The notes under the pieces were generated by a model. The model was not told where the DNA came from and did not search any database. It saw nothing but the letters and a program-made list of their open reading frames with translations. From contig CANNGN010000006.1 of the NCBI GenBank assembly GCA_947504195.1, positions 62,001 through 126,000 on the forward strand: a stretch of DNA of 64,000 nt, in the 5' to 3' direction. Origin of the DNA: an uncultured Vibrio sp. GTDB taxonomy: Bacteria > Pseudomonadota > Gammaproteobacteria > Enterobacterales > Vibrionaceae. Both the position numbers and the translations under genes were made by a program. Of the stretch, positions 8,623 to 19,446 are shown piece after piece (within the stretch, counting starts at the first letter, position 1; every line of letters starts with the position of its first letter).

Positions 8623-9045
8623 TTACTGATACATATATTTAGTGAATAACAGGTCAGCAATAATTGGGCGCCCAGTTTCAATAATTAGGAGCTCATTTAA
8701 TTTTGACACTAGGTTTTTTCGTATGTCTTCGCGGCCAGCCAGGGATTTTACGGTATCCTCAGTTTGTCGCCCAAGCAGTTCTACTACGGTATCTCGAATT
8801 AAAGGTTGATGCTGCTCAATCTGTTCGATGTCTTCCGCATTAGAGACCATGATATCGATGCGGACCTGAATATAACCAAGATCTTTCCCTTTGGTAAAGA
8901 AGTTAGTCGTTAAGTCAGGCTCTAGGGTAAAATAGGCCAATTGTGGCGCAGCTGCGTTCTCTTCTTCATCGGCAGCATACGAGAGTGGTGCTATGATGAG
9001 GTTGAGTCCAATTAGTGCTAGGGCTAAAATAGTTTTATATTTCAT
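8623..9045 (-). CDS. FliL-family protein with a cleavable signal peptide
   Basis: A 140-residue protein whose C-terminal 90 residues match the FliL pattern (YFTLEPDLTTNF, then a conserved helix-strand region ending in IADLLFTKYMYQ). Classic FliL is held by an uncleaved N-terminal TM helix at the flagellar basal body. Here the N-terminus looks like a signal peptide with an AxA-like site (SYA near 22-24), so the mature protein may be periplasmic. It lies far from any flagellar gene, between glpG and ubiC, a position also seen in other vibrios as far as I recall. A role in motor function is possible but unproven. Confidence 0.8.
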   Translation of the reverse strand: MKYKTILALALIGLNLIIAPLSYAADEEENAAAPQLAYFTLEPDLTTNFFTKGKDLGYIQVRIDIMVSNAEDIEQIEQHQPLIRDTVVELLGRQTEDTVKSLAGREDIRKNLVSKLNELLIIETGRPIIADLLFTKYMYQ

Positions 9046-9211
9046 AACGATTTGATTTCTTATTTATTCGGCGATATTCGAATCACCATACTCTTGTTAC
9101 AATAGTAACTCGACAATCATAACCACAATGTGACTTAGAGGTTCGATGCTGATTGTTGTATGGCATTGAAGCTTTATTGTTCGACGATAAAGCAGTTAAT
9201 TAAATATTAGT

Positions 9212-9742
9212 ATGAATCAACCAAATTCCCATTATCTATCAGCTTTAAATAAGATAACTTGGCAAAATATTGATGATTTTGCATTCCCATCACAAAATAT
9301 ACGTGAATGGTTGCTCGATCAGGGCTCATTATCTCTGCGTTTACGAACGTGTTGTAATGAGCTTGATGTTGACTTGGTATTACATCAATGGCTTTTGAAT
9401 GAAGAGCTTACTCATGATGAACAAACTCTATTATCGTCACCTTCTCATTGCCTTTTGCGCCGAGTTGTATTGAATGGTGATGAGCTTCCCTGGGTGATTG
9501 GAAGTACATTGATACCGAAATCAACAACAGAAGATCAAGACTATGATCTTTTAGGTTTAGGGGAAGTTCCTTTAGGTGAGGCGGTATTTAAAGCTGAAGC
9601 GGTTGATCGAGATTGCATGCAGTTGTCATCTATCGAAGTTGCGGGTGAATTATTGTATGCGCGTCGTTCAAGATTATGGATGAATCACAAACCTATGTTG
9701 GTGACTGAGTTATTTTTACCTTCTGCACCAATTTATCGTTAG
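9212..9742 (+). CDS. ubiC: Chorismate pyruvate-lyase UbiC
   Basis: A 176-residue soluble enzyme that converts chorismate to 4-hydroxybenzoate and pyruvate, the first step of ubiquinone ring synthesis. Family features are the internal LLRRVVL (substrate arginine), PLGEAVF, an RRS segment and the C-terminal TELFLP containing the catalytic glutamate. The ribosome-binding site is weak. ubiA follows after 10 bases, so the first two pathway enzymes are coexpressed. Confidence 0.94.
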   Translation: MNQPNSHYLSALNKITWQNIDDFAFPSQNIREWLLDQGSLSLRLRTCCNELDVDLVLHQWLLNEELTHDEQTLLSSPSHCLLRRVVLNGDELPWVIGSTLIPKSTTEDQDYDLLGLGEVPLGEAVFKAEAVDRDCMQLSSIEVAGELLYARRSRLWMNHKPMLVTELFLPSAPIYR

Positions 9743-9752
9743 GAGAAAATAA

Positions 9753-10610
9753 ATGTTAATGGCAAAAGCCAAAGCGTATTGGCAGCTAATGAGAATGGAT
9801 CGTCCTGTTGGATCTTTGCTGCTACTTTGGCCTACGTTATGGGCATTATTGCTTGCTGCTCAAGGCCTTCCTGATTGGGACGTGTTATTGGTATTTTGCT
9901 TAGGCGTGTTATTAATGCGTTCCGCGGGTTGCGTGATTAACGATTATGCCGATCGCAAAGTGGATGGACAGGTAAAAAGAACGAAGAATCGCCCAATTCC
10001 TGCAGGATTGGTATCAGGAAAAGAAGCTCTCGGCCTGTTCTTTTTTTTGACCTCCTTAGCTTTTCTCTTAGTACTCACCATGAATAGTTTAACTATTCAG
10101 TTATCGTTTGTTGGTATTGTTTTAGCGTTTATCTACCCATTTATGAAACGCTATACGCATTTGCCACAACTTTTTCTTGGGCTTGCATTTAGTTGGTCGA
10201 TTCCAATGGCATGGGCTGCTCAAGCGAATGGACTCCCCGCATTTGTGTGGCTTCTCTTTATCATCAATGCTCTTTGGACTATTGCCTACGATACACAATA
10301 TGCCATGATCGATCGCGATGATGATCTAAAAATAGGGATTAAATCGACTGCAATTCTTTTTGGTCAGAATGACAAGCGAATCATTGCACTACTTCAGATA
10401 ATGACATTAGGGTTGTTGGTGGTGCTTGGAGCCAGTTTTCAGCTCGGATCGCTTTACTATGTAAGCTTATTAGCGGCGACAGGGCTGTTTGTTTATCAAC
10501 ACCAATTGATTCGTCATCGAGATCGATTGTCTTGTTTTTCCGCTTTTAAAAATAATAACTATGTCGGAATGGTCATCACTCTTGGAATTGCTACGGCGAC
10601 TTGGCAGTAG
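9753..10610 (+). CDS. ubiA: 4-Hydroxybenzoate octaprenyltransferase UbiA
   Basis: A 285-residue polytopic membrane prenyltransferase. The two aspartate-rich, magnesium-binding motifs are NDYADRKVD near 63-71 and [13 protein letters not shown] near 178-190. It attaches the octaprenyl chain to 4-hydroxybenzoate in the inner membrane. The ATG is preceded by AGGAG; a second ATG two codons later is also possible. A strong terminator follows, closing the ubiCA operon. Confidence 0.96.
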   Translation: MLMAKAKAYWQLMRMDRPVGSLLLLWPTLWALLLAAQGLPDWDVLLVFCLGVLLMRSAGCVINDYADRKVDGQVKRTKNRPIPAGLVSGKEALGLFFFLTSLAFLLVLTMNSLTIQLSFVGIVLAFIYPFMKRYTHLPQLFLGLAFSWSIPMAWAAQANGLPAFVWLLFIINALWTIAYDTQYAMIDRDDDLKIGIKSTAILFGQNDKRIIALLQIMTLGLLVVLGASFQLGSLYYVSLLAATGLFVYQHQLIRHRDRLSCFSAFKNNNYVGMVITLGIATATWQ

Positions 10611-10634
10611 AGTTATTGTTATGTATTAATAAAC

Positions 10635-10659
10635 AAAGGGCTCAATTGAGCCCTTTTTT
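10635..10659. terminator. Terminator between ubiA and plsB
   Basis: A perfect self-complementary stem (AAAGGGCTCAA paired with TTGAGCCCTTT) followed by Ts on the plus strand, with an A-run on the left giving a U-tail on the minus strand. It can end transcription from both convergent genes. Confidence 0.9.
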
Positions 10660-10688
10660 GTGTTTTTTCGGTTTGTTATTTTAAATAA

Positions 10689-13103
10689 TTAGCTCTCTAG
10701 CTGACAAATACCTTCACGAATGGTCATCCGAACTTCTGGATGAAGTAACTGATAGAGATCGTGAGCTAACGTATTATTTCCAGAAACTTGGTAGCTGTCT
10801 TCTTGATTGAAATAATGCAGTTCTTTGAGGGTTTCGAGTAGCGTAGCAAATACCGCTTTATCAAAGAACTCTGGCGCATTGATGCCGTGTATTTGCCCTA
10901 ATCTTTGAGCAAGATCTTGGCTTTGACTTTCGAGTTGCTCTTTTGTCAGCATTGGATTGCTTTCAAGGAGGTTAAGCGTAATCGCATAACGTTGTAGAGT
11001 CTCGGATATGGTACGCCCTAAGAGGATCAGCATTTGTGTATTACTTGGATTGATCGCCACACTGTCAGTTGTAAGTTCTACCAGTTGTTGACGCTCTAAT
11101 TCGATAACATAATCGTGTATTTTGCTCTCTAGCTCATCCAATTCTAAGCTTAAAAACAACTCTTTCTTAAGTAATGGATAGATATGCTCAATTTGAATCA
11201 CGAGTTGCTTAAAGGTAAGCGATTGATGGCTTACCAAGGTTTGCGCAATGAGGGACGGAAGCGCCAATAAATGCATGATGTTGTTTCGATAATAGGTCAT
11301 CAAAATAGACTGATGACGATCTAAAGAGATCACATCCCCGATTGCATCGGTATCGATAGTGAACTTATCGAGCTTGTTGGCATGATCAACAAGCTCAAGT
11401 GCCGAAGTATCAGGAAGAGTAAAGGTCTCTGAATACGGCACATTTTTAAGTAAGGCGAGATAGTTTTCTACTTGAGATATAAGCCTTTCTTTCGAAAGTG
11501 AGCGCTGCCTTGATGCAAGCAATGCGGTTGCACATAACGACAGTGCATTCACGGCAGCAGCATCGTTAATATGAGTCATCATTTTATTGGCTAGCTGATT
11601 GACGACCGGGTTAAGCCAAGTCGGCTTACTTATGCCTGATGCATCGATATCATTGGCCCATTCAGGGACTTGATCGTTAAGAAATTGGTTAATTTGGATT
11701 GGCTCGCCAAAATTAACGTAACCTTGGCCGAAATTACGCAATTTACGGATGGTTTTTAGAACCAATCCTGCGCTTTCTTTCTCTTTCTTTTTGCCACTGA
11801 GCTCTTTTGTATACGTACCTACTTCCATGACATGTTCATAACCAATATAGACCGGAACTAAAGTAACAGGGCGATTGAGCCCACGTAACATGGCTTGTAG
11901 GGTCATGGCGAGCATACCGGTTTTTGCAGTAAGCAGCCTCCCAGTTCTTGAGCGACCACCTTCACTGAAATATTCGACCGAGTAGCCGCGACTAAATAGA
12001 TCGGCTAAATACTCCCGAAATACCGTGGCGTACAATTTGTCTCCCTTAAACGTACGACGAATAAAGAACGCACCACCACGTCGAAAAATAGGTCCTGCTG
12101 GGAAGAAATTTAGATTCACTCCTGCTGCGATATGCGGTGGCACCATACCTTCATTATAGAGAACATAAGATAGAAGAAGGTAATCCATATGACTTCGATG
12201 ACACGGCACATAAACAATCTCATGGCCTGATTGAGCAAGTTGTCGCACTGTGGTTGCATTGTTAATATTTAGGCCTTGGTAAATTCGATTCCACAACCAG
12301 CCTAATACTTCTTTGCCTCGCTTCACCAGTGGATAAGAGAAATCCGCAGCAATTTCATCGAGAATGGCATAAGCGTTTTTTTGGGCTTTCTCATGTGAAA
12401 TTTGTTTACTTTTTGCTTCTTCATTTATCGCGTTTTGAATAATTGGGGATTCTAATAACCGGCGAATTAATGCGTCTCTTTGAGGTAAGTTCGGCCCAGA
12501 GGCAGCTAATTTCTGTCTTGAAAAGTGAATCCGAGCGACGCGAGCCAGTTTATGAGCAATGGCAATATCAGTCCCATGATTTTCTGCCATATAACGAAAC
12601 GATACTACGGGGCTCATTCGAACCAAGCAATCTCGACCAGAAAATAAAACGGCTGCTGCTTTTCTTATGCCATTCATTGGTTCAAGGTAGGCGTTGGATG
12701 CTTGCTCTTTCCCTGGTTTTCGTCCCCATAGAATGGAACAAGGAATTAATTGAATATCGAGATCGGAGTTATCTTGGTGTAGTGCGAGTAGTTCTGTAAA
12801 ACGCGCTATAGAATCGCGTGGAACCGATTGGTCATTACTTAAAATTCTTGGAGCGGTACCGATAAAGACTGTTCGAGCAATTGAACGCTCTCCCCATTGG
12901 ATCGAAGAAAAGGGGTCGGGTAAGCCCAACTTATCAGTTTGAGCTTTTAGAGCTAATAAATCGACGTTGGATTGAAAAGGCAATGCATATACAATCGGCT
13001 GTGTTGAATCAATTGCATGGTCTTCTATGGGATTTTTAGGAACTATGGTCTCTTTTACTAAAAGTGACATTGGTAACCTAAGTAGCATGTGTCTCAACGA
13101 CAT
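10689..13103 (-). CDS. plsB: Glycerol-3-phosphate 1-O-acyltransferase PlsB
   Basis: An 804-residue membrane-associated acyltransferase, the same length class as E. coli PlsB (about 807). The HX4D catalytic motif ([10 protein letters not shown]) lies near residue 300 and the glycerol-phosphate-binding EGGRSRTGR near 380. It acylates sn-glycerol-3-phosphate with acyl-ACP or acyl-CoA, starting phospholipid synthesis. Divergent from dgkA, as in E. coli, linking phosphatidate formation and diacylglycerol recycling. The ATG at the 5' end is used; a second Met five codons in is a possible alternative. Confidence 0.97.
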   Translation of the reverse strand: MSLRHMLLRLPMSLLVKETIVPKNPIEDHAIDSTQPIVYALPFQSNVDLLALKAQTDKLGLPDPFSSIQWGERSIARTVFIGTAPRILSNDQSVPRDSIARFTELLALHQDNSDLDIQLIPCSILWGRKPGKEQASNAYLEPMNGIRKAAAVLFSGRDCLVRMSPVVSFRYMAENHGTDIAIAHKLARVARIHFSRQKLAASGPNLPQRDALIRRLLESPIIQNAINEEAKSKQISHEKAQKNAYAILDEIAADFSYPLVKRGKEVLGWLWNRIYQGLNINNATTVRQLAQSGHEIVYVPCHRSHMDYLLLSYVLYNEGMVPPHIAAGVNLNFFPAGPIFRRGGAFFIRRTFKGDKLYATVFREYLADLFSRGYSVEYFSEGGRSRTGRLLTAKTGMLAMTLQAMLRGLNRPVTLVPVYIGYEHVMEVGTYTKELSGKKKEKESAGLVLKTIRKLRNFGQGYVNFGEPIQINQFLNDQVPEWANDIDASGISKPTWLNPVVNQLANKMMTHINDAAAVNALSLCATALLASRQRSLSKERLISQVENYLALLKNVPYSETFTLPDTSALELVDHANKLDKFTIDTDAIGDVISLDRHQSILMTYYRNNIMHLLALPSLIAQTLVSHQSLTFKQLVIQIEHIYPLLKKELFLSLELDELESKIHDYVIELERQQLVELTTDSVAINPSNTQMLILLGRTISETLQRYAITLNLLESNPMLTKEQLESQSQDLAQRLGQIHGINAPEFFDKAVFATLLETLKELHYFNQEDSYQVSGNNTLAHDLYQLLHPEVRMTIREGICQLES

Positions 13104-13235
13104 AGAGCTTTAAGCCTCAAGATGTAATTTAGTGATATTTCATATCGTCTTACTTTATTCATTGAAGCGAATAAAATAAGGCGTTCGCGTTTGGAACGTT
13201 AGAATAACAGAAACTGGTCTAACCTTTTACTTTTC

Positions 13236-13263
13236 TTAGACTGTGAATCGTAAATTTTATACT
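13236..13263 (+). promoter_or_regulatory. Probable sigma-70 promoter for dgkA
   Basis: TTAGAC and TATACT with a 16-base spacer, ending 33 bases before the dgkA GTG start. Confidence 0.6.
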
Positions 13264-13296
13264 AATGCCATTTAAAACAAGTAAGTAGGTAACATA

Positions 13297-13656
13297 GTGC
13301 AAACGAAAAACCCTCAAGGTATCGCTCGCCTTATTAAAGCTGCAAAGTACTCTTATCAAGGCGTCACATCGGCATTTAAAGGAGAGGCAGCATTTCGTGA
13401 AGAAATCATCGCCTGTGCTATTCTGATTCCGCTTGCTTTATGGCTTGATGTATCGTCTATTGAACGCTTATTAATGATTACGTCACTGTTGCTCGTTTTG
13501 ATTGTAGAGTTATTGAATAGTGCTATAGAGGCGGTGGTTGATCGTGTTGGACCTGAGCATCACCCTCTATCAGGACAAGCGAAAGATATGGGCTCAGCCG
13601 CAGTTTCAATCGCTATTTTAATTGTGATTGCAGTATGGCTAACAGCACTTATGTAA
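13297..13656 (+). CDS. dgkA: Diacylglycerol kinase DgkA
   Basis: A 119-residue integral membrane kinase with three TM helices. The family signature ELLNSAIEAVVDRVG lies near 68-82 and carries the catalytic and magnesium-binding glutamates. It phosphorylates diacylglycerol, released for example by membrane-derived oligosaccharide or LPS modification, to phosphatidate. The start is GTG with AGTAGGTAA upstream. It is followed by lexA after 80 bases, the order seen in E. coli. Confidence 0.95.
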   Translation: MQTKNPQGIARLIKAAKYSYQGVTSAFKGEAAFREEIIACAILIPLALWLDVSSIERLLMITSLLLVLIVELLNSAIEAVVDRVGPEHHPLSGQAKDMGSAAVSIAILIVIAVWLTALM

Positions 13657-13692
13657 CCTTGTTGAATAATCAGCGTTGCTTTTTATTTTATA

Positions 13693-13728
13693 CTGGATAT
13701 ACTCACAGTTGACTGTATAAAAAAACAG
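13693..13728 (+). promoter_or_regulatory. Two tandem LexA (SOS) boxes upstream of lexA
   Basis: Box 2 at 13713-13728 is a perfect CTGT-N8-ACAG. Box 1 at 13693-13708 is CTGG-N8-ACAG, one mismatch. They start 20 bases apart and end 10 bases before the lexA ATG, which matches the two-operator autoregulation of E. coli lexA. Confidence 0.85.
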
Positions 13729-13736
13729 GTAATCTC

Positions 13737-14366
13737 ATGAAGCCATTAACGCCCCGACAGCAACAAGTTTTTGATTTAATTAAAGCAAAAATTGAATATT
13801 CAGGAATGCCGCCAACACGAGCAGAAATTGCCAAGGAACTTGGTTTTCGCTCAGCTAATGCTGCAGAAGAACACCTAAAAGCGCTTGCTCGTAAGCAAGT
13901 TATTGAGATTGTACCTGGTGCCTCCCGAGGTATACGTGTCTTAGTTAATGAAGCAGCTAACGATGAAGCTCCTGAGGCTGGTCTGCCGTTAATTGGCCAA
14001 GTCGCGGCTGGAGAGCCTATCTTAGCTCAGGAGCATGTTGAGTCTCACTTTCAGGTCGACCCTGCAATGTTCAAACCGCGAGCGGATTTTCTACTTCGTG
14101 TTCATGGCGAAAGTATGAAAGACATTGGCATTATGGATGGTGACCTTTTAGCGGTGCATAAAACTCAAGATGTGCGTGATGGTCAAGTGGTTGTCGCCCG
14201 CGTTGAAGATGATGTCACTGTTAAGCGCATCGAGCGAAAAGGACCCAAAGTACTGTTGCATGCAGAAAATGAAGAGTTTTCCCCGATAGAAGTTGACCTA
14301 ACTTCTCAGAGCTTAGCGATTGAAGGTTTAGCGGTTGGTATTATTCGTAATACTGATTGGATGTAA
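13737..14366 (+). CDS. lexA: SOS response repressor LexA
   Basis: A 209-residue repressor-protease. The N-terminal winged helix (about 1-70) binds SOS boxes. The Ala91-Gly92 cleavage site (VAAGEP), nucleophile Ser126 (HGESMKD) and general base Lys163 (VTVKRIE) are all present; each is seven residues later than in E. coli, matching a linker insertion. RecA-stimulated self-cleavage should be intact. Two LexA boxes sit at its promoter. Confidence 0.98.
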   Translation: MKPLTPRQQQVFDLIKAKIEYSGMPPTRAEIAKELGFRSANAAEEHLKALARKQVIEIVPGASRGIRVLVNEAANDEAPEAGLPLIGQVAAGEPILAQEHVESHFQVDPAMFKPRADFLLRVHGESMKDIGIMDGDLLAVHKTQDVRDGQVVVARVEDDVTVKRIERKGPKVLLHAENEEFSPIEVDLTSQSLAIEGLAVGIIRNTDWM

Positions 14367-14457
14367 CCTTTGTTTGACGTCACTTTTTCGTGCCTTTCTT
14401 TATACATGGCTTTAGTATATCCAGAACGATGTAATAATACGTATTGAGAATTTGACG

Positions 14458-15159
14458 ATGAAGATAGGAATTATTGTTTGTGGTCTAGTTGACCCTTTGT
14501 GGGCATCTGATTTTGGTGAATATGCCGATATGATTCAGACGACTCTTTCTCCTTACGGTGAGTTTGAGTTCCAGACCTTCAATGCACTGACCTCTTCTTT
14601 ACCTGAGGATATCCATGCTTGTGATGGCTACATTGTGACGGGTAGTGTATACGATGCTTATGCTGATGAACCATGGATTCACCAGCTCGCTGACTGGATC
14701 CGCCGCTGTGATAAGCAGCGAAAACCCCTGCTTGGTATCTGCTTTGGTCATCAGATTATTGCTTTAGCATTAGGTGGTAAGGTTGAAAAATCCAGTAAAG
14801 GGTGGGGCATTGGCATAAGTACTACCGAGTTGCTGGCTGATACATCTTGGATGGAACCAAAGCTCACCTCGTTGAAAATGTTAATAAGTCATCAAGATCA
14901 AGTTATTGATATACCACCTTCGATGAAACTCCTTGCACGCAGTGACTTCTGCCCAAACTATATGCTGAGTAAAGATCAACATATTTTGACAGTACAAGGT
15001 CATCCAGAGTTTTCTCTTGAGTTTGAGCGTTGTATTGTCGAAAAGAAAAAAACTCAGGTAAGCGAAGAGTGTTACCTGAGTGCATTAACGAGCCTTAATC
15101 AAACACCTGATTCCACAATTGTCATGCGATGGTTCGCTAATTTCTTGAGTGAGAAGTAA
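14458..15159 (+). CDS. Class I glutamine amidotransferase-like protein
   Basis: A 233-residue stand-alone class I GATase domain. The triad is visible: Cys95 in GICFGHQI, His182 and Glu184 in VQGHPEFS. It lacks the ATP pyrophosphatase part of GuaA and resembles the YfeJ-type group of free-standing proteins. Its acceptor and physiological substrate are unknown; a gamma-glutamyl hydrolase role is also possible. I start it at the ATG two codons after an in-frame TTG. It lies 91 bases after lexA without an SOS box of its own. Confidence 0.8.
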   Translation: MKIGIIVCGLVDPLWASDFGEYADMIQTTLSPYGEFEFQTFNALTSSLPEDIHACDGYIVTGSVYDAYADEPWIHQLADWIRRCDKQRKPLLGICFGHQIIALALGGKVEKSSKGWGIGISTTELLADTSWMEPKLTSLKMLISHQDQVIDIPPSMKLLARSDFCPNYMLSKDQHILTVQGHPEFSLEFERCIVEKKKTQVSEECYLSALTSLNQTPDSTIVMRWFANFLSEK

Positions 15160-15181
15160 TTTAGAATCCTTTCAATTATAG

Positions 15182-15213
15182 ATATTGCCCAAGCTGATAT
15201 GCATGGGCAATAT
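15182..15213. terminator. Stem-loop between the GATase gene and sthA
   Basis: A perfect 10-base stem (15182-15191 with 15204-15213) and 12-base loop lie between convergent genes. The following plus-strand sequence is only moderately T-rich, so terminator strength is uncertain. Confidence 0.6.
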
Positions 15214-15226
15214 TTGCCTCTTTATC

Positions 15227-16627
15227 CTAAAATAGTCGATTAAGGCCATTTAACGCTGCAACACGGTATGCTTCCGCCATGGTGGGATAGTTGAAGGTCG
15301 TATTTACAAAGTACTCTATAGTATTAGCTTCACCTTTTTGTTCCATGATGGCTTGGCCGATGTGGATGATCTCAGAAGCCCGTTCTCCAAAACAGTGAAT
15401 ACCTAGCACTTCTTTAGTATCTCGATGGAAGAGTATTTTTAAACTACCAACTTCGGCACTACCGATTTGAGCTCTTGCTAAGTGTTTGAATGACGAACGT
15501 CCAACTTCATAAGGTACTTTAGCCGCAGTCAGTTCTTGTTCGGTTTTGCCAACAGAACTAATTTCTGGAATGGTGTAAATACCGGTTGGGATATCTTCAA
15601 TAAGGTAACCTTGAGCTTCCCCTTGTACAATCGCTTGAGCAACGAATCGTCCTTGATCGTAAGCTGCGGATGCAAGGCTTGGATAGCCAATCACATCACC
15701 TACGGCATAGATATGCTCTACTTCAGTTCTGTAGTTGGTATTCACTGAAAGAGTTCCGCGTGAATCGGCTTTTAGCCCGGTATGTTGCAGTTCTAATTTG
15801 TCAGTATTGCCTGTGCGTCCATTTGCGAATAGGATGCAATCGGCCTTCATTTTTTTGCCAGATTCAAGATGAAGTATGACTCCGTCGTCAACGCCTTCTA
15901 TTTTGTCATATGTTTCGTCGTTACGGATCACGACACCATTGTTCCAGAAGTGATAAGACAGTGCTTCGGATACTTCATTGTCAAGAAATGATAGCAATCG
16001 ATCTCGAGTATTTATTAGATCGGTCTTGACGCCAAGCCCTCTAAACACTGATGCGTATTCACAGCCAATAACCCCGGCGCCATAAATAATAATGTGCTTA
16101 GGGTCATGCTTTAAATTTAAAATAGAATCACTGTCATAAATTCGTTCGTGGTTAAAATCAATATTGTCAGGCCTATAAGGGCGAGAACCTGTGGCAATAA
16201 CAAATTTATCGGCACTGTAGCGTTCATGGGTTCCATCGTATTGTTCGACATCAACAGTATTAGCATCAACAAAACGAGCTTTACCAAATAGAAGGGTGCA
16301 ATCATTTCGATCGTAAAAACCTTGGCGCAAACGCGTTTGTTTGTTTATAACGGTTTTTGCATGGCCTAAAATATCGGAAAATGTGGCGTGGAAAGTTGAA
16401 CTATTCTGACTGAAGAGCGGATTGCTATTAAATTCAATAATACGACTTACCGCATGTCTTAATGCTTTTGATGGAATCGTTCCCCAATGGGTACATCCCC
16501 CGCCAACGCTTTTTTCTTTTTCAATAATGGCAACATTGAATCCGGCCTTGGTGAGTCCCATTGCAGCGCCTTCTCCGCCCGGGCCGCTGCCAATAACAAT
16601 TACATCAAAATGATGAGACTGAGCCAT
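15227..16627 (-). CDS. sthA: Soluble pyridine nucleotide transhydrogenase SthA
   Basis: A 466-residue flavoprotein of the pyridine nucleotide-disulfide oxidoreductase family. The FAD-binding [10 protein letters not shown] is near 13-22, the SthA-specific [14 protein letters not shown] near 42-55 (only one cysteine, so no redox disulfide, as expected for SthA), and the NAD-binding [10 protein letters not shown] near 183-192. It reoxidises excess NADPH with NAD+. Divergent from fabR, the conserved arrangement. Confidence 0.96.
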   Translation of the reverse strand: MAQSHHFDVIVIGSGPGGEGAAMGLTKAGFNVAIIEKEKSVGGGCTHWGTIPSKALRHAVSRIIEFNSNPLFSQNSSTFHATFSDILGHAKTVINKQTRLRQGFYDRNDCTLLFGKARFVDANTVDVEQYDGTHERYSADKFVIATGSRPYRPDNIDFNHERIYDSDSILNLKHDPKHIIIYGAGVIGCEYASVFRGLGVKTDLINTRDRLLSFLDNEVSEALSYHFWNNGVVIRNDETYDKIEGVDDGVILHLESGKKMKADCILFANGRTGNTDKLELQHTGLKADSRGTLSVNTNYRTEVEHIYAVGDVIGYPSLASAAYDQGRFVAQAIVQGEAQGYLIEDIPTGIYTIPEISSVGKTEQELTAAKVPYEVGRSSFKHLARAQIGSAEVGSLKILFHRDTKEVLGIHCFGERASEIIHIGQAIMEQKGEANTIEYFVNTTFNYPTMAEAYRVAALNGLNRLF

Positions 16628-16885
16628 AGAGTTTCCTTTTGTTATATTTGCGTAACGTAATTATAGCTATATTGTAACGCATTGTGTCGAAAGCTGTCTG
16701 TGACAAAATACATAGAGTTACAATAGGGTATTGATAGATGACGGTTTATGTCATCAAATAGAAGAATGTCACAGATTTATGATGTTAATTGGTTGGTTTG
16801 TTCAAATTCACCGTTCCCAATTTTCGACATACAGCGAATTCGCGTTATAGTAGAGTCTGATTTCAAGCAGTTGTTAGGTAAATGA

Positions 16886-17500
16886 ATGGGCATTCGAGCT
16901 CAACAAAAAGAGAAAACGCGTCGTTCATTAATAGACGCTGCATTTAGTCAACTTAGCGCGGAACGTAGTTTTTCTAACTTGAGTTTACGAGAAGTATCTC
17001 GAGAGGCGGGGGTTGCTCCCACTTCATTTTATCGCCATTTCACGGGGATGGATGAACTTGGATTAACTATGGTTGATGAAGGTGGATTACTCTTACGTCA
17101 ACTTATGCGTCAGGCGCGGCAGAGAATTACAGAAGATCGGAGTATGATTCGTTCTTCGGTTGAAACGTTTATGGAGTTTATTGAAAGTAGCCCTAATGTT
17201 TTTCGGCTTCTTTTACACGAACGTTCTGGAACGTCTTATGACTTTCGAGCTGCTGTTGCAAGAGAGATAGAACATTTTTCAGCAGAGTTGACTGAGTATC
17301 TTATTTCGGTTGGTGTTGATCGAGAAATTGCTTCTATTCAAGCGCTTGCATCTGTAACACTGGTCTTTAGTTGGGGAGCGGAAGCGCTCGACTTGGAAAA
17401 AAAAGAACGCGATGCCTTAGCGGAAAGGTTGGTTTCACAACTACGATTACTCGCGAAAGGTGCGCATAGTTATAGCAAAGAACTTCAAATACAAAAATAG
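16886..17500 (+). CDS. fabR: TetR-family repressor FabR of unsaturated fatty acid synthesis
   Basis: A 204-residue TetR regulator. The N-terminal helix-turn-helix (about 25-50) contains [20 protein letters not shown], close to E. coli FabR. Known homologues bind upstream of fabA and fabB and respond to unsaturated acyl groups. The adjacent sthA and downstream yijD homologue confirm the assignment. A weak Shine-Dalgarno (TTAGGTAA) precedes the ATG. Confidence 0.94.
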   Translation: MGIRAQQKEKTRRSLIDAAFSQLSAERSFSNLSLREVSREAGVAPTSFYRHFTGMDELGLTMVDEGGLLLRQLMRQARQRITEDRSMIRSSVETFMEFIESSPNVFRLLLHERSGTSYDFRAAVAREIEHFSAELTEYLISVGVDREIASIQALASVTLVFSWGAEALDLEKKERDALAERLVSQLRLLAKGAHSYSKELQIQK

Positions 17501-17514
17501 GGTGGGGATTATTC

Positions 17515-17880
17515 ATGTCCAATGAGAAATATCAAGGTTCAGACCGTAAAAATTTACTATTAGCATTTGTAGCAGGGATATGTGGTGATCAAATTCTGTC
17601 GGCAATGACAATGAGTGAAGTTACTTTTTCTATTTTTCCGTGGATTGCGTTAATTGTTGCGCTTGAAGCATTATATTCAAACTACATTCGTCGCCCAATG
17701 GCAGAAGACTTCCCAATGATTGGTTTGGCATGTTTCTTTATTGGGGCGTTTGGTCATTCAGCCTTCTTGAAAATGGATTATCCACATGAAGGGACGAATA
17801 TATTTTCAATATTTATTACGCTTGCGCTATTGGTGTGGGTTGGGAAAAAGATTGGCTGTATGAGTAATAAAACAGCATAA
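17515..17880 (+). CDS. yijD: YijD family (DUF1422) inner membrane protein
   Basis: A 121-residue protein with about four hydrophobic segments, 14 bases downstream of fabR. The N-terminal DRKNLLLAFVAGICGDQ and the fabR-yijD order match the YijD/DUF1422 family. Its function is unknown; conserved linkage suggests a membrane-related role coexpressed with FabR. Confidence 0.85.
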   Translation: MSNEKYQGSDRKNLLLAFVAGICGDQILSAMTMSEVTFSIFPWIALIVALEALYSNYIRRPMAEDFPMIGLACFFIGAFGHSAFLKMDYPHEGTNIFSIFITLALLVWVGKKIGCMSNKTA

Positions 17881-17898
17881 GAGTCAGTAAATCAAATA

Positions 17899-17944
17899 GG
17901 CCAGCTTCGACCATTTGCATGGTTTGAAGCTGGTCTTTTTTTTT
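17899..17944. terminator. Terminator between yijD and trmA
   Basis: Stem CCAGCTTC...GAAGCTGG with an extended inner GACC/GGTT part and nine Ts after it on the plus strand. It separates convergent genes. Confidence 0.85.
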
Positions 17945-17952
17945 ATCATTTT

Positions 17953-19062
17953 TTAAGCTTTCTTTTCTAGCAATACGCCTGCTTCCATATGGTGGGTGTA
18001 TGGGAATTGGTCAAAAAGAGCAAAACGAGTTACGTGGTGAGTTTCACACAAGATATCTAAGTTTTCTTGCAGTGTTTCAGGGTTACATGAAATATAAAGA
18101 ATACGACGGTACTTTTGCACCATTTTACAGGTATCGCTATCCATTCCTGAACGTGGTGGATCAACGAACACGGTTTCACACTGATAATCATTTAAGTCAA
18201 CATTGGCTTGTTTTAAGCGATTGAATTCTCGTTGTCCTTCCATTGCCTGAGTAAACTCTTCTGCTGACATTCGAACGATTTTTACGTTGTCGATCTTGTT
18301 TGCAGCAATATTGTATTGAGCCGACTCTACGGAAGGTTTTGCTAATTCAGTAGCGAGAACACGAGTGAAATTCTGAGCAAGTGCTAATGAGAAATTACCA
18401 TTACCACAATAAAGCTCGAGCAAATCACCTTGGCTATTTCGGGTACAATCTACCGCCCATTCCAGCATCTTCTCAGCGACTTTCCCATTTGGTTGAGTAA
18501 AGCTATTTTCGACTTGCTGATAAATGTATTCATCACCAAATACAGACAGTTTTTCGACGACAAAATCGCGGTCGACAATGAACTTTATTTTACGAGCACG
18601 GCCAATCAGATCGAGTTTGAATCCCTTCTCAATAAAGCGTGCTTTAAGTTTCTTCGCTTCTTCGGCCCAAGTTTCATCAATCTGGCGGTGATAAAGCATC
18701 GAAATTAACATCTCGCCACTTAACGTCGAAAGAAAATCCACTTGAAATAATTTATGGCGCAGTAATGGATTGTCCTTGATTTGCTCAATTAACTCAGTCA
18801 TCGCTTGGTTAATCAATGTGCTCGCCGCGGGAAACTGATCAACGCGATATTTTTCACGTGTCTGTTGGTTGAACATGATGTAGTACAGATCATCACCTTG
18901 GTGCCACACTCGAAACTCTGCGCGCATGCGGTAGTGTTGTGGCTCGGAAGGGTAAACTTCGAGATCGGGTGCTGAGTAAGGCGCGAACATTTGCGTAAGG
19001 CGAGCCACTTTTTCATCGAGTTGAATTGGGTAGTTGACTGGGTTGATATCAAGATTCGCCAT
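17953..19062 (-). CDS. trmA: tRNA (uracil-5-)-methyltransferase TrmA
   Basis: A 369-residue SAM-dependent enzyme making ribothymidine at tRNA position 54. Motifs: SAM-binding [16 protein letters not shown] near 214-229, [10 protein letters not shown] near 299-308, the catalytic cysteine in ISCNP near 325-329, and the C-terminal HMEAGVLLE. Length matches E. coli TrmA (366). Divergent from btuB, the E. coli arrangement. Confidence 0.96.
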   Translation of the reverse strand: MANLDINPVNYPIQLDEKVARLTQMFAPYSAPDLEVYPSEPQHYRMRAEFRVWHQGDDLYYIMFNQQTREKYRVDQFPAASTLINQAMTELIEQIKDNPLLRHKLFQVDFLSTLSGEMLISMLYHRQIDETWAEEAKKLKARFIEKGFKLDLIGRARKIKFIVDRDFVVEKLSVFGDEYIYQQVENSFTQPNGKVAEKMLEWAVDCTRNSQGDLLELYCGNGNFSLALAQNFTRVLATELAKPSVESAQYNIAANKIDNVKIVRMSAEEFTQAMEGQREFNRLKQANVDLNDYQCETVFVDPPRSGMDSDTCKMVQKYRRILYISCNPETLQENLDILCETHHVTRFALFDQFPYTHHMEAGVLLEKKA

Positions 19063-19256
19063 ACGTTTGCCTATTGGTTGAACTGCTACAAAACTGAGGA
19101 GCGCAGATTTTAGACAATCTATACGCTATGTCCAGTGTTTCCATGATTCAAACGCCTATCAAATAAAGATAAATACAGCTCTTAAGTGAGATAACAATCG
19201 ACTGAGTCAATTCTCATCTAGACAAATGTGATTTTGGTCAATATTATCCTCTTCCA

Positions 19257-19446
19257 GTTGGTGTGACTTGCTGGTTTTTGAACCAATAGTGAGTGGCTTA
19301 AAAGGGAATCTGGTGTAAATCCAGAACTGACGCGCAGCGGTAAAAGAGAACGAGAATTCATAAAGACACTGTAATTAGGATAATTATGGGAAGTCGAATT
19401 CGAGGTAGCAATAGAGTGATGCTCTCAAGTCCGAAGACCTGCCAAC
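19257..19446 (+). ncRNA. Cobalamin (AdoCbl) riboswitch upstream of btuB
   Basis: The conserved aptamer core can be read in order: AGTGAGTGG, AAAAGGGAATC, GGTGTAAATCC, ACTGACGCGCAGCGGTAA, GACACTGTAA, GGGAAGTC, and the B12 box CCGAAGACCTGCC. GTTGG at 19257-19261 can pair with CCAAC at 19442-19446 as stem P1. The sequence is very close to the E. coli btuB leader. High cobalamin should reduce btuB expression. Confidence 0.93.

Noticed and set aside
13193..13222. Sigma-E-like GGAACGTT ... TCTAA pair upstream of dgkA
   Set aside because: Spacing is about two bases too long and the match is incomplete; a better sigma-70 promoter lies just downstream.
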